Shown: positions 1 to 9,220, counted from the stretch's first letter. The stretch is 64,000 bases of DNA from Mycobacterium sp. ITM-2016-00317 (GCF_002968295.1 NZ_CP134399.1:4774001-4838000), one strand, 5' to 3'. Translations and numbers: made by a program. Notes: generated by a model from the letters alone, not told the origin.

Positions 1-683
1 ACACCTCGCAGATCATGTGGTTCGAGACCGACCCCACCTACGTCCTGCACTTCCCCAACGCCTACGAGGACGGCGACGAGATCGTGCTGGAAGGGTTCTT
101 CCAGGGCGATCCGGAGCCGACCCAGGGCGTCGACAACGGGATGAGCCGCAAGTGGCAGCAGATCTTCCGCAGCCTCTCGCTGGACGGCATGCAGACCCGG
201 CTGCACCGGTGGCGCTTCAACCTCGTCACCGGGCAGGCGCGCGAAGAGCGGTTGTCCGACAGCTTCACCGAGTTCGGCATGATCAACCCCGATTACGCCG
301 GACGGCCGCACCGCTTCACCTACGCGGCCAGCGGTAAACCGGGCTGGTTCCTGTTCGACGGTCTGGTCCGCCACGACCTGCACACCGGTGCCGAACAGCA
401 CTTCGGATTCGGCGACGGGGTCTTCGGCAGCGAGACCGCGATGGCGCCGCGGGTCGGCGGCCAAGCCGAAGACGACGGCTACTTGATCACGCTCACCACC
501 GACATGACGGCCGACCAGTCGTACTGCCTGGTGTTCGACGCGGCCCGGGTCGAGGACGGCCCGGTCTGCAAACTGCAACTGCCCGAACGGATCTCCAGCG
601 GCACGCACTCAACGTGGGCGCCGGGCGCCGACCTGCCCCGGTGGCGCGACGCCGACGAAGCGGCCGCCGCGATCGGCCTGTAG
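1..683 (+). CDS. Carotenoid oxygenase family protein (C-terminal part, 5' end outside window)
   Basis: This is the last ~226 codons of a carotenoid cleavage/lignostilbene dioxygenase-type enzyme, which cleaves a conjugated double bond with an Fe(II) held by four histidines. The reading frame is open from base 3, so the true start lies upstream of the window. The piece begins next to the motif HFPNAYE, which in the family carries one of the iron histidines, and continues with GMINPDYAGRPHRFTY and SGTHSTWAPGADLPRW, both typical of the C-terminal propeller blades. The stop at 681-683 is followed directly by the TTG start of the HxlR-type regulator, so the two could be co-transcribed. The substrate cannot be told from this fragment. 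Confidence 0.8.
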   Translation, partial: TSQIMWFETDPTYVLHFPNAYEDGDEIVLEGFFQGDPEPTQGVDNGMSRKWQQIFRSLSLDGMQTRLHRWRFNLVTGQAREERLSDSFTEFGMINPDYAGRPHRFTYAASGKPGWFLFDGLVRHDLHTGAEQHFGFGDGVFGSETAMAPRVGGQAEDDGYLITLTTDMTADQSYCLVFDAARVEDGPVCKLQLPERISSGTHSTWAPGADLPRWRDADEAAAAIGL

Positions 684-1570
684 TTGCCCGCGCCGCCCAA
701 CGCCGTCGCCCGCATGCTGGGCCTGCTCGCCGACGAGTGGACGCTGCTGATCATCCAGCGGGCGATGTTGGGGGCGCGCCGCTACGGCGACTTCGTGGAG
801 GCGCTGCCGGTGTCCAACGCGGTGTTGTCGGGCCGGCTGAACTCGCTGACCACCGACGAACTCCTGGTCCGCAGCCGATATCAGGACAACCCTCCGCGTT
901 TCGAGTACCTGCTCACCCCGAAGAGCCGTTCGCTGTGGCCGATCCTGACCTCGATCTGGGAATGGGAACGCCGCTGGGTGCCCGAGCACACCGAGCCGCT
1001 GCCCGGCATGCGCCACCGCGGATGCGGGCGGCCGTTCCGGCCCGAGGTGACATGCCGGTCGTGTGACGAGCGGCCGGGGCAGACGACGTGGCCGCCCGGT
1101 GGGGCCCCAGCGGATCGTGGGAGCGGTCGATACCGTCGGGCACCAACCGCAGGCGGTCCAGCGGCCGCCGCTCCGGTGCCGCGCTGCTGTTTCCACAGAC
1201 CATGAGCGTGCTCGGCGATCGGTGGGCGTTCGCGCTGCTGGTCGCCGCGTTCGTCGGAGCCGGCCGGTTCACCGACTTCCAGACGCAGTTGGGTGCGCCA
1301 CCGGCCACCATCGCCGGGCGTTTGGCGGTGTTCACCGACGAGGGAATCCTCACCCAGCACGACAACCGTTACCTGCTCACCGACAAGGGGCGGGCCTTCT
1401 TTCCGGTCCTGGTGTGCGCGCTGGCGTGGGCGCAACGGTGGTTTCCGTCCCCCGAGGGGCGGGCGGTGGCGCTGACCCACGCGTCGTGCGGACGCACGTT
1501 CACCCCGGCCCTGGTCTGCGATCAGTGCGGGGGCCGCCTCCGCGGCACCCAGATCGAACCCGTTTCGTAG
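684..1570 (+). pseudogene. Tandem HxlR-family winged-helix regulator, interrupted by a frameshift
   Basis: Two HxlR-type DNA-binding domains are encoded one after the other: the first (684 to ~1070) contains LGLLADEWTLLIIQRA and a zinc-ribbon-like CGRPFRP...CRSC tail, the second (~1085-1570) contains MSVLGDRWAFALLVAAF and a CGRTFTP...CDQCGG tail. Known tandem HxlR proteins carry both domains in one chain joined by a GPSGSWERS-type linker. That linker is present here but in a different frame from domain one. The shift (apparent loss of one base) lies near the GGGG run at 1076-1079. Start TTG at 684 abuts the preceding stop. It may be a real inactivation or a sequence error; corrected length would be about 295 residues. 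Confidence 0.75.
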
Positions 1571-1602
1571 TGCCGGCACCGCCTGCGGCGGACAATGTGG
1601 TG

Positions 1603-2161
1603 ATGACCTCCTTCGAGAACCGGCCCCACAGTGCACTTCTCGTCGTCGACGTGCAGAACCTCGTGGTCGACGGCGCCCACCGCAGTACCGAGGTCGTCGC
1701 CACCATCGCATCGCTGATCGAGCGGGCGCGCCGCGAACACGTGCCTGTGGTGTGGATCCGCCATCACGATGCCGACCTCGTCCGGGGCAGCGCTGGCTGG
1801 CAGATCGTCGACGAATTGTCCCCCGGCGACGGGGAACCGGTGATCGACAAGAGCTACGGCGACGCGTTCGAGGACACCGATCTGGACAGCGTGCTGGCCG
1901 ACAGGGCGGTGGGGGCTCGTGGTCACCGGCGCGGAAACCGATGCGTGCGTTCGCTCGACGCTGCACGGCGCCTTCACCCGCGGCTACGACGTGACCCTGG
2001 TCCGCGACGCGCACACCGCCGGCGACAAGACGCAGTGGGGTGCCCCGCCGGTGGACGCGGTGATCGCCCACACCAACCTGTACTGGGCGCATCAGGCCGC
2101 ACCGGGGCGGACGGCCGAGGTGGCGGATGCCGCCGACGTCGTGCTGACGGCCGCCCCCTGA
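1603..2161 (+). pseudogene. Isochorismatase-family cysteine hydrolase, frameshifted
   Basis: The N-terminal part starting at ATG 1603 has the isochorismatase/nicotinamidase fold signature HSALLVVDVQN with the catalytic Asp. The C-terminal part, in another frame, has VTGAETDACVRST with the nucleophilic Cys, ending at 2161. Joined, they give a ~185-residue hydrolase of normal length. The frame changes at the five-G run 1911-1915; one G too many explains it, giving ...RAVG-LVVTGAETDAC when removed. The specific amide or isochorismate-type substrate is unknown. It follows the HxlR gene by 32 bases on the same strand. Both genes are broken at G runs, which points to sequencing error as a live alternative. 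Confidence 0.75.
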
Positions 2162-2210
2162 ACAGCCCCGCACGCGGAGAAAAATTGCCGGGCAGACGGC
2201 CGGAAAACTC

Positions 2211-2237
2211 TTGGCACTCTCTCGCCTCGAGTGCTAA
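2211..2237. promoter_or_regulatory. CIRCE element (HrcA operator)
   Basis: TTGGCACTC, nine bases, GAGTGCTAA. This matches the CIRCE inverted repeat TTAGCACTC-N9-GAGTGCTAA at 17 of 18 arm positions with the exact spacing. It lies 73 bases before the start codon of the Hsp20 gene. CIRCE is bound by the heat-shock repressor HrcA, which in mycobacteria mainly controls groEL/groES, so this places the Hsp20 gene in that regulon (inference). Confidence 0.9.
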
Positions 2238-2309
2238 TCTCGCTGGTGCACAGTGATTTAGCGGCCCGTCGGGGTGGCGGGCCCTGAGTGACATAGGAGG
2301 TGGATTGCT

Positions 2310-2759
2310 GTGCTCCGCTTTGATCCGTTCAGTGACCTTGACGCGTTGACCCGGGGCTTGCTGACCAGCCAGGCCGGATCAAACCGCGCTCCTCGGTTCA
2401 TGCCGATGGACCTCTGCAAGATCGACGACCACTACCTTCTGACCGCCGACCTGCCCGGCATAGATCCCGGCTCGGTCGACGTGAACGTCGACAACGGCAC
2501 CCTCACGATCTCGGCGCACCGCACCGCCCGGTCCGAGGATTCGGCGCAGTGGCTGGCCAACGAACGATTCTTCGGCAGCTACCGCCGCCAACTGTCCCTC
2601 GGCGACGGCATCGACACGTCGGCGATCTCGGCGACCTACGAGAACGGCGTGCTGACGGTGACGATCCCGGTCGCGGAGAAGGCCAAACCGCGCAAGATCG
2701 AGGTCAGCCACTCCGGTAACCAGAAGTCGATCGAGCCCACCACGGTCGAGGCCGGGTAG
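2310..2759 (+). CDS. Hsp20/alpha-crystallin small heat-shock protein
   Basis: 149 residues, cytosolic ATP-independent holdase chaperone. The start is GTG at 2310 behind a strong AGGAGGTGG ribosome-binding site at 2295-2303. The N-terminal MLRFDPFSDLDAL, the alpha-crystallin core (about residues 35-130) and the GVLTVTIPV motif near residue 123 are typical of mycobacterial Hsp18/Acr-type proteins. Length matches the family. A CIRCE element upstream (2211-2237) indicates HrcA control, so strong induction on heat or proteotoxic stress is expected. It stands alone; the following gene is convergent with only 12 bases between the stops. Confidence 0.93.
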   Translation: MLRFDPFSDLDALTRGLLTSQAGSNRAPRFMPMDLCKIDDHYLLTADLPGIDPGSVDVNVDNGTLTISAHRTARSEDSAQWLANERFFGSYRRQLSLGDGIDTSAISATYENGVLTVTIPVAEKAKPRKIEVSHSGNQKSIEPTTVEAG

Positions 2760-2771
2760 GCCCGTTGTCGG

Positions 2772-3368
2772 TCAGCCGTGGCGGTCCAGCCTGAATCGCA
2801 GGTTGGACCGCACGGCCGGCCATTCGTGGTCCAGGATCGAGTACACCACGGTGTCGCGGCGGGATCCGTCGGGCATCAGCTGGTGACTGCGAAGAATCCC
2901 GTCGCGTTTGGCGCCCAGGCGTTCGATCGCCGCGCGGCTGTCGAAGTTCAGGAAATGCGTCCGGAATTCCACTGCCACGCAACCCAACACGTCGAACGCA
3001 TGACCCAGCATCAACAGCTTGGTCTCGGTGTTGACCCCGGTGCGTCGCACTGCGCCGACGTACCAGGTGTTGCCGATCTCCAACCGCCGGTTGGGTCCGT
3101 CGACGTTGAGGTAACTCGACGACCCGACCAGCGTGCCGTCACGCCCGCGCACCACGAACGTCAGCCCCGAGTCCGGCCGCTGCACAGACAACCGCATGTC
3201 CACCCAGTCGCCGGCCCGGCCCGCCTTCGGCGCCGCGGTGAACCACAACCGCCCCAGCTCGCCGTCCGCTGCCGCCGCCTCGACCTCCGGGAGGTGTTCA
3301 CGGGCAAGCGGTTCCAGCGTGACCCCGCGTTCGCCGGTCAGCGTGACAGGTTCGACGAAGCCACTCAC
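2772..3368 (-). CDS. GNAT-family N-acetyltransferase (RimJ/RimL type)
   Basis: About 198 residues if started at GTG 3368, whose first bases overlap the TGA of the upstream membrane-protein gene (GTGA overlap, coupled translation). The sequence VTLTGERGVTLEPLAREH, LVGSSSYLNVDGPNRRLEIGNTW, TGVNTETKLLMLGHAFD and NFDSRAAIERLGAKRDGILR follows the pattern of RimJ/RimL-like acetyltransferases, which use acetyl-CoA to modify N-terminal or small-molecule amines. A longer reading frame extends upstream to 3788, but it runs inside the preceding gene and has non-coding composition, so the internal GTG is chosen. The target is unknown. Confidence 0.85.
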   Translation of the reverse strand: MSGFVEPVTLTGERGVTLEPLAREHLPEVEAAAADGELGRLWFTAAPKAGRAGDWVDMRLSVQRPDSGLTFVVRGRDGTLVGSSSYLNVDGPNRRLEIGNTWYVGAVRRTGVNTETKLLMLGHAFDVLGCVAVEFRTHFLNFDSRAAIERLGAKRDGILRSHQLMPDGSRRDTVVYSILDHEWPAVRSNLRFRLDRHG

Positions 3369-3808
3369 AACGGCGCGTGCGCCTTCGGGACCGGCGACTT
3401 CCACGCCGACAGCATCGCCCACACCGACAGCAACACCGACGCCAGCGCGAGTCCGCCTGCGACATAGAGGCCGTACCCGGCCGACACCGGCGGGTAGACG
3501 TAGAGCCGATAGAACCACGCAGTCAGCACGACCAACACCACCGAGATCGCCAGCGCCGCAGTGGAAGCCATCCGAGCCGAGATACCCCGGGCCGCCATCG
3601 CGCCCGCCACCACCAACGTCGAGGCCAGCAGCACGACCAGCTGACCCACCCCGAATCCGGGCGGCGGCACCGGCATGGCGCCTGCCACGCCGCCGATCGC
3701 GTTGGCCCGCCCACCGCCCTCGGCGGATCTCAGCCACGGCAGCCACGCACTGACCGCTACCAGCGCAGCACACAGCGCAACCAGCCACCCCGGAAGCGCG
3801 CGACCCAT
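3365..3808 (-). CDS. Four-helix integral membrane protein, unknown function
   Basis: About 147 residues starting MGRALPGWLVALCAAL. I chose ATG 3808 because the frame upstream of it runs into the divergent cupin gene; only 26 bases separate the two start codons. Four hydrophobic segments are visible (about residues 6-28, 52-73, 82-105 and 110-135), with a short basic C-terminus. I recognise no catalytic motif. It overlaps the downstream GNAT gene by four bases, so the two are an operon, but the functional link is not evident. Confidence 0.7.
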   Translation of the reverse strand: MGRALPGWLVALCAALVAVSAWLPWLRSAEGGGRANAIGGVAGAMPVPPPGFGVGQLVVLLASTLVVAGAMAARGISARMASTAALAISVVLVVLTAWFYRLYVYPPVSAGYGLYVAGGLALASVLLSVWAMLSAWKSPVPKAHAPL

Positions 3809-3834
3809 GCCCGGCAGCCTACTAGGGTGGTCCG

Positions 3835-4281
3835 ATGACCGATCTCCCCGAATGGGCGCGTCGTCTGGACCTTTCGCCACATCCCGAGGGCGGCTGGTTC
3901 AAGGAGACGTGGCGCAGCGAGCTGACGATCCCGCAGTCGGCTCTCCCGCCCGACTACACCGGGGTGCGCAATGCGGGGACAGCCATCCTGTTCCTGCTCA
4001 TGCCGGGGCAGCAGTCCGCGTGGCACACCGTGCGCAGTTCCGAGCTGTGGCTGTTCCATTCCGGCGGGCCGCTGGTGCTGGAGGTCGGGGCGGAGCAGGA
4101 CTCCGCGACCGCCCACCTGCTCGGCGCCGACATCGCGGCCGGCCAGACGCCGCAGTTCGTGGTGCCGCCGGGACACTGGCAGCGCGCCCGCCCCCGGGAC
4201 GATCAGCCCTGCCTGGTCAGTTGTGTCGTGGTGCCGGGATTCGACTTCGCCGACTTCGCGCTCGGGGCCCCTACCGGCTGA
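3835..4281 (+). CDS. DUF985 cupin-fold protein
   Basis: 148 residues. The N-terminal LSPHPEGGWFKETWRS and the mid-region SAWHTVRSSELWLFHSG are signatures of the DUF985 cupin family, a small double-stranded beta-helix barrel thought to bind a sugar-like or small ligand; biochemical function is poorly defined. It reads divergently from the membrane protein/GNAT pair. Its end overlaps the end of the convergent BKACE gene by 11 bases. Cytosolic; no signal peptide. Confidence 0.85.
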   Translation: MTDLPEWARRLDLSPHPEGGWFKETWRSELTIPQSALPPDYTGVRNAGTAILFLLMPGQQSAWHTVRSSELWLFHSGGPLVLEVGAEQDSATAHLLGADIAAGQTPQFVVPPGHWQRARPRDDQPCLVSCVVVPGFDFADFALGAPTG

Positions 4282-5008
4282 GCAGTTCGACCGCGGCGGC
4301 GACCAGCGCCGCGTTGCCGTCGGCGACGGTACCGTCCGGCAGCAGCAGCGTGTCCTCCAGGCCGATCCGCGCCTGCACGCCGCGCGCACCCGCATGTCCC
4401 AGTAGTGGCCAACAGCTTTCGTCGAGCCCGTGCAACAACACCGGCGCCGGCGAGCCGGCCGACGCGACGATGCCCAGCAGTTCGTCGGCCGTCGCCACGT
4501 CACCGTCGGCGCCGAGCTCGATCATCACGCGCATGCAGTGCGCCGCGATGTCGGACGCCGCCCACGACCGCGCCGCCTCTGCGTGGAAGATCCCGGCCTC
4601 CACACCCAGCCCCCGGCCCAGCAGCACTTCGGCCAGCTCCGGGGAGCCGGGTTCGTGCCAGTTCAGCGACGCGAAGTCCGGCAGCACCGTCCAACTCTGC
4701 ACGGCCCGCAGACGTTGGCCGGGGTCCGGCAACGCCCAGAATCCGGTCGTCACGCCCAGCGGCAGCCCCGGCAGCGCCTGCCGCACCGCGGCCACCGCCG
4801 CGTCGACCTCGGCAGCGTGCAACGAGTCCACGCCGTCGGCGTTCTTCGGATGCATGTGCACGGCCCTGGCCCCCGCCCGGTGGGCGGCCACCGCTTCGGC
4901 GGCCAGTTCCTCGGGGGTGACCGGCAGATTCGGATGCTGGTCAGGGGTGCGGGCGCCGTTGATGCACGCTTTGACGTAGATCTGCGGAGTCGGGGTCATG
5001 GACACCAT
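4271..5008 (-). CDS. BKACE family (3-keto-5-aminohexanoate cleavage-like) enzyme
   Basis: 245 residues, a TIM-barrel of the DUF849/BKACE family. These zinc enzymes condense a beta-keto acid with acetyl-CoA and cleave it to acetoacetate and a CoA ester. The metal-binding HMHPKNADG (near residues 51-59) and SLNWHEPGSPE motifs are visible, as is the N-terminal YVKACINGAR. The first ATG at 5008 is given; a second ATG three codons later (4999) is equally possible because neither has a strong ribosome-binding site. The specific beta-keto acid cannot be inferred. Its 3' end overlaps the cupin gene by 11 bases in convergent orientation. Confidence 0.85.
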   Translation of the reverse strand: MVSMTPTPQIYVKACINGARTPDQHPNLPVTPEELAAEAVAAHRAGARAVHMHPKNADGVDSLHAAEVDAAVAAVRQALPGLPLGVTTGFWALPDPGQRLRAVQSWTVLPDFASLNWHEPGSPELAEVLLGRGLGVEAGIFHAEAARSWAASDIAAHCMRVMIELGADGDVATADELLGIVASAGSPAPVLLHGLDESCWPLLGHAGARGVQARIGLEDTLLLPDGTVADGNAALVAAAVELLSR

Positions 5009-5133
5009 CTTCGCGTCGGTTGGCGTGGGACGTGCGGCACAGCACAGTCTCCGCGTACATTCAGATCCGGACCGTTTCGCGTTCCCCGGCAGGGTAGTGG
5101 AGACCCAGCGCCCCGCCCGGGCGTGATATCTGC

Positions 5134-6084
5134 ATGTCGACAGGACACTCGATGCCGAACAGTTCCACCGAACAACCGAACGAGACCGCCGAATCCGCCT
5201 GGCTGTCCAAATCCGCGTCTCAGACCCGCGGTTCGGACAAAAAAGAAGTCCAGTTCCACTACGACATCTCCAACGACTTCTTCAAGCTCTGGCAGGACCC
5301 GTCCCAGACCTACAGTTGCGCCTATTTCGAGCGCGACGACATGACCCTCGAAGAGGCCCAGCTGGCCAAGGTGGACTTGTCCCTGGGCAAGCTCGGCCTG
5401 CAGCCCGGGATGACGCTGCTCGACATCGGCTGCGGCTGGGGTTCGACGATCGCGCGGGCAGTGGAAAAGTACGACGTCAACGTCATCGGGCTGACGCTGT
5501 CGGAGAATCAGAAGCAGCACATCGAAGACAACCGGTTCCCTCAGCTCAAGAGCGACCGGAAGATGGAGGTGCGGCTGCAGCCCTGGGAGGAGTTCGACGG
5601 CAAGGTCGACCGCATCGTGTCGATCGGCGCGTTCGAGCACTTCGGGTTCAACAAGTACGACGACTACTTCAAGAAGACGTTCAGCTGGATGCCCGACGAC
5701 GGGGTGATGCTGCTACACACGATCATCATCCCCAGCGACGAGGAGATCAAAGCCAAGAAGCTGCCGCTGACCATGTCGAACGTGCGCTTCATCAAGTTCA
5801 TCATGGACGAGATCTACCCCGGCGGACGGCTGCCGCTCGCCGCTCAGGTCACCGACGCGGCCAACCGCAACGGCTACAACGTGACGCGCGAACAGCACCT
5901 GCAACCGCACTACGTCAAGACGCTCGACACCTGGGCCGCGAACCTCAAGGAGAAGAAGGACGAGGCCATCGCGATCACCTCCGAGGAGATCTACGAGCGG
6001 TTCTACAAGTATCTGGCCGGCTGCGCCGACCTGTTCCGCGACGGCTACACCGACGTCGTCCAATTCACCTGTGAGAAGCCATGA
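5134..6084 (+). CDS. Mycolic-acid cyclopropane synthase/methyltransferase family (copy 1)
   Basis: 316 residues from ATG 5134; ATG 5152 is an alternative with a slightly better AGGA spacing. S-adenosylmethionine-dependent methyltransferase that modifies double bonds or forms branched or oxygenated groups on meromycolate chains. Visible are [17 protein letters not shown], the SAM-binding LDIGCGWGS (near residue 95), the active-site IGAFEHFG with the bicarbonate-binding Glu, and YDDYFKKTF. Overall it matches the CmaA/MmaA/UmaA family in length and motifs; which product it makes (cis or trans ring, methyl branch) cannot be read from motifs. It heads a tandem pair with a paralogue 89 bases downstream and faces a KasB-like gene, forming a small mycolate-related cluster. 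Confidence 0.9.
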   Translation: MSTGHSMPNSSTEQPNETAESAWLSKSASQTRGSDKKEVQFHYDISNDFFKLWQDPSQTYSCAYFERDDMTLEEAQLAKVDLSLGKLGLQPGMTLLDIGCGWGSTIARAVEKYDVNVIGLTLSENQKQHIEDNRFPQLKSDRKMEVRLQPWEEFDGKVDRIVSIGAFEHFGFNKYDDYFKKTFSWMPDDGVMLLHTIIIPSDEEIKAKKLPLTMSNVRFIKFIMDEIYPGGRLPLAAQVTDAANRNGYNVTREQHLQPHYVKTLDTWAANLKEKKDEAIAITSEEIYERFYKYLAGCADLFRDGYTDVVQFTCEKP

Positions 6085-6173
6085 CTGACCGCGGTGTAGT
6101 AATTTGAGTACACGCGTTACCTGATTTGCACACGCAACGAGGATCCGTTTTGTCGGATGGAGGTCGGTCGGGG

Positions 6174-7070
6174 ATGGCCAAGCAAACGGTGAGCGCAGCC
6201 GAGACGGGCAAGGGCATGGAGCCCCATTTCGAAGAGGTCCAGGCGCACTACGACCTCTCCGATGAGTTCTTCGGGCTGTTCCAGGATCCGTCCCGGACCT
6301 ACAGCTGCGCCTACTACGAGCGTGACGACATGACGCTCGGCGAGGCGCAGATCGCCAAGATCGATCTGGCGCTGGGGAAACTGGAGCTGCAGCCGGGCAT
6401 GACGCTGCTCGACATCGGCTGCGGCTGGGGCTCGGTGCTCAAGCGTGCCGTCGAGAAGTTCGACGTCAACGTCATCGGTCTGACGTTGAGCCGCAACCAA
6501 TGCGGGTTCGCTCAGCAACTGCTGGACGGCCTCGACACCGACCGGTCCCGCCGCATCCTGCTGCGCGGCTGGGAGCAGTTCGACGAGCCCGTCGACCGCA
6601 TCGTCAGCATCGAGGCGATCGAGGCGTTCCCGCAGGAGCGCTACGCCCCGTTCTTCACGATGTGCAGTAATGCGCTGCCCAGCGGCGGCCGCATGCTGTT
6701 GCAGGCCATCCTCGGTCATCCGCTGAAGAAGTGGCCGGAGATGGGCATCCCCATCACGATGACCGATCTGAAGTTCATGCGGTTCATCGCCAAGGAGATC
6801 TTCCCCGGCGGCTCGGTGCCCGGCGAGGAGAACATCGTCGAACTGTCCGCCGACGCGGGATTCACGCTGGCGGACAAGCAGTACCTGAACCAGGACTACG
6901 TGCGCACGCTGGACACCTGGGCCGAGGGGCTGGAAGCCCATCACGACGAGGCGGTCGCCGCGACGTCCGAAGAGGTGTATCAGCGCTACATGAAGTACCT
7001 GACCGGTTGCAGCGACTTCTTCAACCGCGGCATCAGCGAACTGGCGCAGTTCACGCTCGTCAAGAGCTGA
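6174..7070 (+). CDS. Mycolic-acid cyclopropane synthase/methyltransferase family (copy 2, divergent active site)
   Basis: About 298 residues. ATG 6174 is chosen because GGAGG lies at 6158-6162; a TTG at 6126 in the same frame is less likely. It shares YSCAYYERDDMTLGEAQ and LDIGCGWGS with copy 1. The active-site segment reads IEAIEAFPQERY where copy 1 has IGAFEHFG, so the Glu is kept but the neighbouring His and Gly are replaced. This suggests altered reaction type or substrate rather than simple redundancy. It ends 3 bases before the stop of the convergent KasB-like gene. Confidence 0.88.
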   Translation: MAKQTVSAAETGKGMEPHFEEVQAHYDLSDEFFGLFQDPSRTYSCAYYERDDMTLGEAQIAKIDLALGKLELQPGMTLLDIGCGWGSVLKRAVEKFDVNVIGLTLSRNQCGFAQQLLDGLDTDRSRRILLRGWEQFDEPVDRIVSIEAIEAFPQERYAPFFTMCSNALPSGGRMLLQAILGHPLKKWPEMGIPITMTDLKFMRFIAKEIFPGGSVPGEENIVELSADAGFTLADKQYLNQDYVRTLDTWAEGLEAHHDEAVAATSEEVYQRYMKYLTGCSDFFNRGISELAQFTLVKS

Positions 7071-7073
7071 CGG

Positions 7074-8309
7074 TCAGGGCAGGCCGAACACCAGCGACAC
7101 GTTGTGCCCGCCGAACCCGAACGAGTTGTTGATCGCGTAGTGGTAGTCACCCGGGCGCGGGCTGCCTGCCACCACGTCCAGATTGATCTCCGGGTCCAGG
7201 TTCTTCAGATTCCGGGTCGGGGGGATGACGCCGTCGCGCAGGGCCAGCAGCGTCAGGATCGACTCCACCGCGCCGACCGCGCCGACCGAGTGCCCGAGCG
7301 CGCCCTTGGGCGCGTACACCGCGGGCGCGTGGCCGCCGAGCGCCTTGTTGATCGCCACGGATTCCGCGAGGTCACCCACGCTGGTGCCGGTCGCATGGGC
7401 GTTGATGTGGTCGATGTCGGTCGGTGACAGACCTGCCAACTGGATTGCGCGCGTCATCGCGTATCCGGCTCGTTCGCCGTTCGGGTCGGGCGCGACCATG
7501 TGGAACCCGTCCGACGTGATGCTCGCCCCCATCACCCGGCCCAGGATGTTCGCGCCGCGTGCTTTGGCGTGCTCTTCGGTCTCGATCACCAGCAGCGCGC
7601 CGCCCTCCCCGAACACGAAGCCGTCGCGGTCCCTGTCGAACGGCCGGCAGGCGCCGGCGGGATCGTCGTTGTTGGTCGACATCACGATGCGCATCTGGGC
7701 GAACCCGGCGATCGGGACGGCCTCGATCCGCGACTCCACTCCCCCGCAGATCGCGACGTCGGCCTCGCCCAGGATGATCTGCCGCCACGCCTGCGCCACC
7801 CCCTCGGAGCCCGACGCACAGGCCGAGACCGGGGTCAGGATGGCTGCGCACGCGTGGCGTTCGACGGCGACCGACGTGGACGGAGCGCTCGGGATGTACT
7901 TCTGCACCGTGGTCGGGGAGATGACCTGGTACCCGCGGTCGCGCATGTCGTCGTAGGCGAAGGCCATCACCTCCAGGCCGCCGATCCCGGTGCCGATGGA
8001 CACCGCCAGCCGCAGCGGATCCACCTCGGGTGCGCCGGCGTTCTCCCAGGCCCGCCGGCCGAGCACCAGCGCCATGCGCTGAACGTACGAATTGCTCTCG
8101 ACCTCTTCGGGGGTCATCTGTTCGTCGAAGGTCTCCAGCAGATGCCCGCCGATGCGGACCGGCAGGTCGAATTCCTCGACGAAGGGGTCGTCCAGGGTTC
8201 TGATGCCGCTGTGCCCCGCCAGCAGCCCCTGCCAGGTCGATTCGACGCTGGTGCCCAGTGCGGTGGTCATGGCGACCCCCGTCACCACCACGTCCGGAAA
8301 CTTCGCCAT
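7074..8309 (-). CDS. KasB-like beta-ketoacyl-ACP synthase
   Basis: 411 residues, a condensing enzyme of the mycobacterial FAS-II type that elongates acyl-AcpM chains with malonyl-AcpM. All catalytic residues are present: Cys164 in SACASGS, His305 in NAHATGT, Lys335 in YAPKGALGH and His340. Long stretches are KasB-like ([37 protein letters not shown]). The segment normally reading MPNGAAAA is IPSAPSTS here (residues 139-146), a change in the pocket region. KasB is usually encoded in the fabD-acpM-kasA-kasB operon; this copy stands alone next to two mycolate methyltransferases, so it is probably a paralogue with a specialised role. Confidence 0.9.
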   Translation of the reverse strand: MAKFPDVVVTGVAMTTALGTSVESTWQGLLAGHSGIRTLDDPFVEEFDLPVRIGGHLLETFDEQMTPEEVESNSYVQRMALVLGRRAWENAGAPEVDPLRLAVSIGTGIGGLEVMAFAYDDMRDRGYQVISPTTVQKYIPSAPSTSVAVERHACAAILTPVSACASGSEGVAQAWRQIILGEADVAICGGVESRIEAVPIAGFAQMRIVMSTNNDDPAGACRPFDRDRDGFVFGEGGALLVIETEEHAKARGANILGRVMGASITSDGFHMVAPDPNGERAGYAMTRAIQLAGLSPTDIDHINAHATGTSVGDLAESVAINKALGGHAPAVYAPKGALGHSVGAVGAVESILTLLALRDGVIPPTRNLKNLDPEINLDVVAGSPRPGDYHYAINNSFGFGGHNVSLVFGLP

Positions 8310-8422
8310 GGTCCCCCCATGTTGCCGATGCGGTCGACGTCATTGCCCCCCACCCGCCATCTTCCTCGCGCGCGGGCGGTCCCGCTACGGGGTATTCGCA
8401 TCGGCTCACCGGGGAGAGCCCC

Positions 8423-9220
8423 TCAGCCCTCCACCGACGACAGGTTGAAGGCTGCGCCGGTCGGATCCGTGACCGCCGCCAGCCTGCCGTACGGGGTGTC
8501 CTCCGCGCCGCGCAGGACCCCGCCGCCGTTATCGGTGATCAGCTGCACGGTCTTGTCGACGTCGTCGGCGCCGAGGAAGAAGCTCCAGTGGGACGGCCAG
8601 TCCCCCGGGAGGTTGCCGCCGTCCATCACGCCGATCAGCGCCTCCCCGTCGAAGGTTGCTGTGCTGTAGCGGAATTCGTCGGAGTCGGCGACTGTGTCGG
8701 TGGTCCAGCCGAAAACGTCCCGGTAGAAGGTCAGCGCAGCGCGGTAGTCGCGGGTGGTGAGTTGGTGATAGACCGGAGCACCGGGTTCGCCGACGACGTC
8801 GTAACCGCGGTGGCCGGTAGGTTGCCACAGCCCGAAGAGCGCGCCCGCAGAGTCGGCTGCCATGCCCATCCGGCCCTTGTCGGGGACGTCCATCGGGGGC
8901 ACGCACGACGTGCCCCCGGCCGCGACCGCTTTGGCGACGGTCGCGTCGGCGTCTGCGGTGTGCAGGTAGGTGGTCCAGCCGTCGGGCGCGTTCCACTGCG
9001 GTTCGTTGGCCATCAATCCGGCCACCGGCCGTCCGTCGAGTAGCGCGGTGACATAGCCGCCGTACTCGGGCGCGGCGGTGTCAAAGGTCCAGCCGAAGAC
9101 CGTGCCGTAGAAATTCCTTGCGCGGTCGAGGTCGGAGGTGGCCAGGTCGACCCAGATGGGTGCGCCCAGCGGGGCGGTGGTGCGGACGGGCATTGGATTC
9201 TCCTCGGTGGTGGTGGTCAC
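8423..9220 (-). CDS. Two-domain VOC (glyoxalase-fold) protein
   Basis: 265 residues with two VOC domains, starting near residues 16 (GAPIWVDLATSDLDRARNFY) and 146 (GAPVYHQLTTRDYRAALTFY). Such double-domain proteins bind a metal and a small substrate, but the reaction is unknown for this subgroup. The 113 bases between its stop and the KasB start hold no recognisable gene. A second Met at residue 10 is a possible alternative start; the first is kept. It lies just outside the catabolic locus, separated from it by the hairpin at 9279-9327. Confidence 0.82.
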   Translation of the reverse strand: MTTTTEENPMPVRTTAPLGAPIWVDLATSDLDRARNFYGTVFGWTFDTAAPEYGGYVTALLDGRPVAGLMANEPQWNAPDGWTTYLHTADADATVAKAVAAGGTSCVPPMDVPDKGRMGMAADSAGALFGLWQPTGHRGYDVVGEPGAPVYHQLTTRDYRAALTFYRDVFGWTTDTVADSDEFRYSTATFDGEALIGVMDGGNLPGDWPSHWSFFLGADDVDKTVQLITDNGGGVLRGAEDTPYGRLAAVTDPTGAAFNLSSVEG

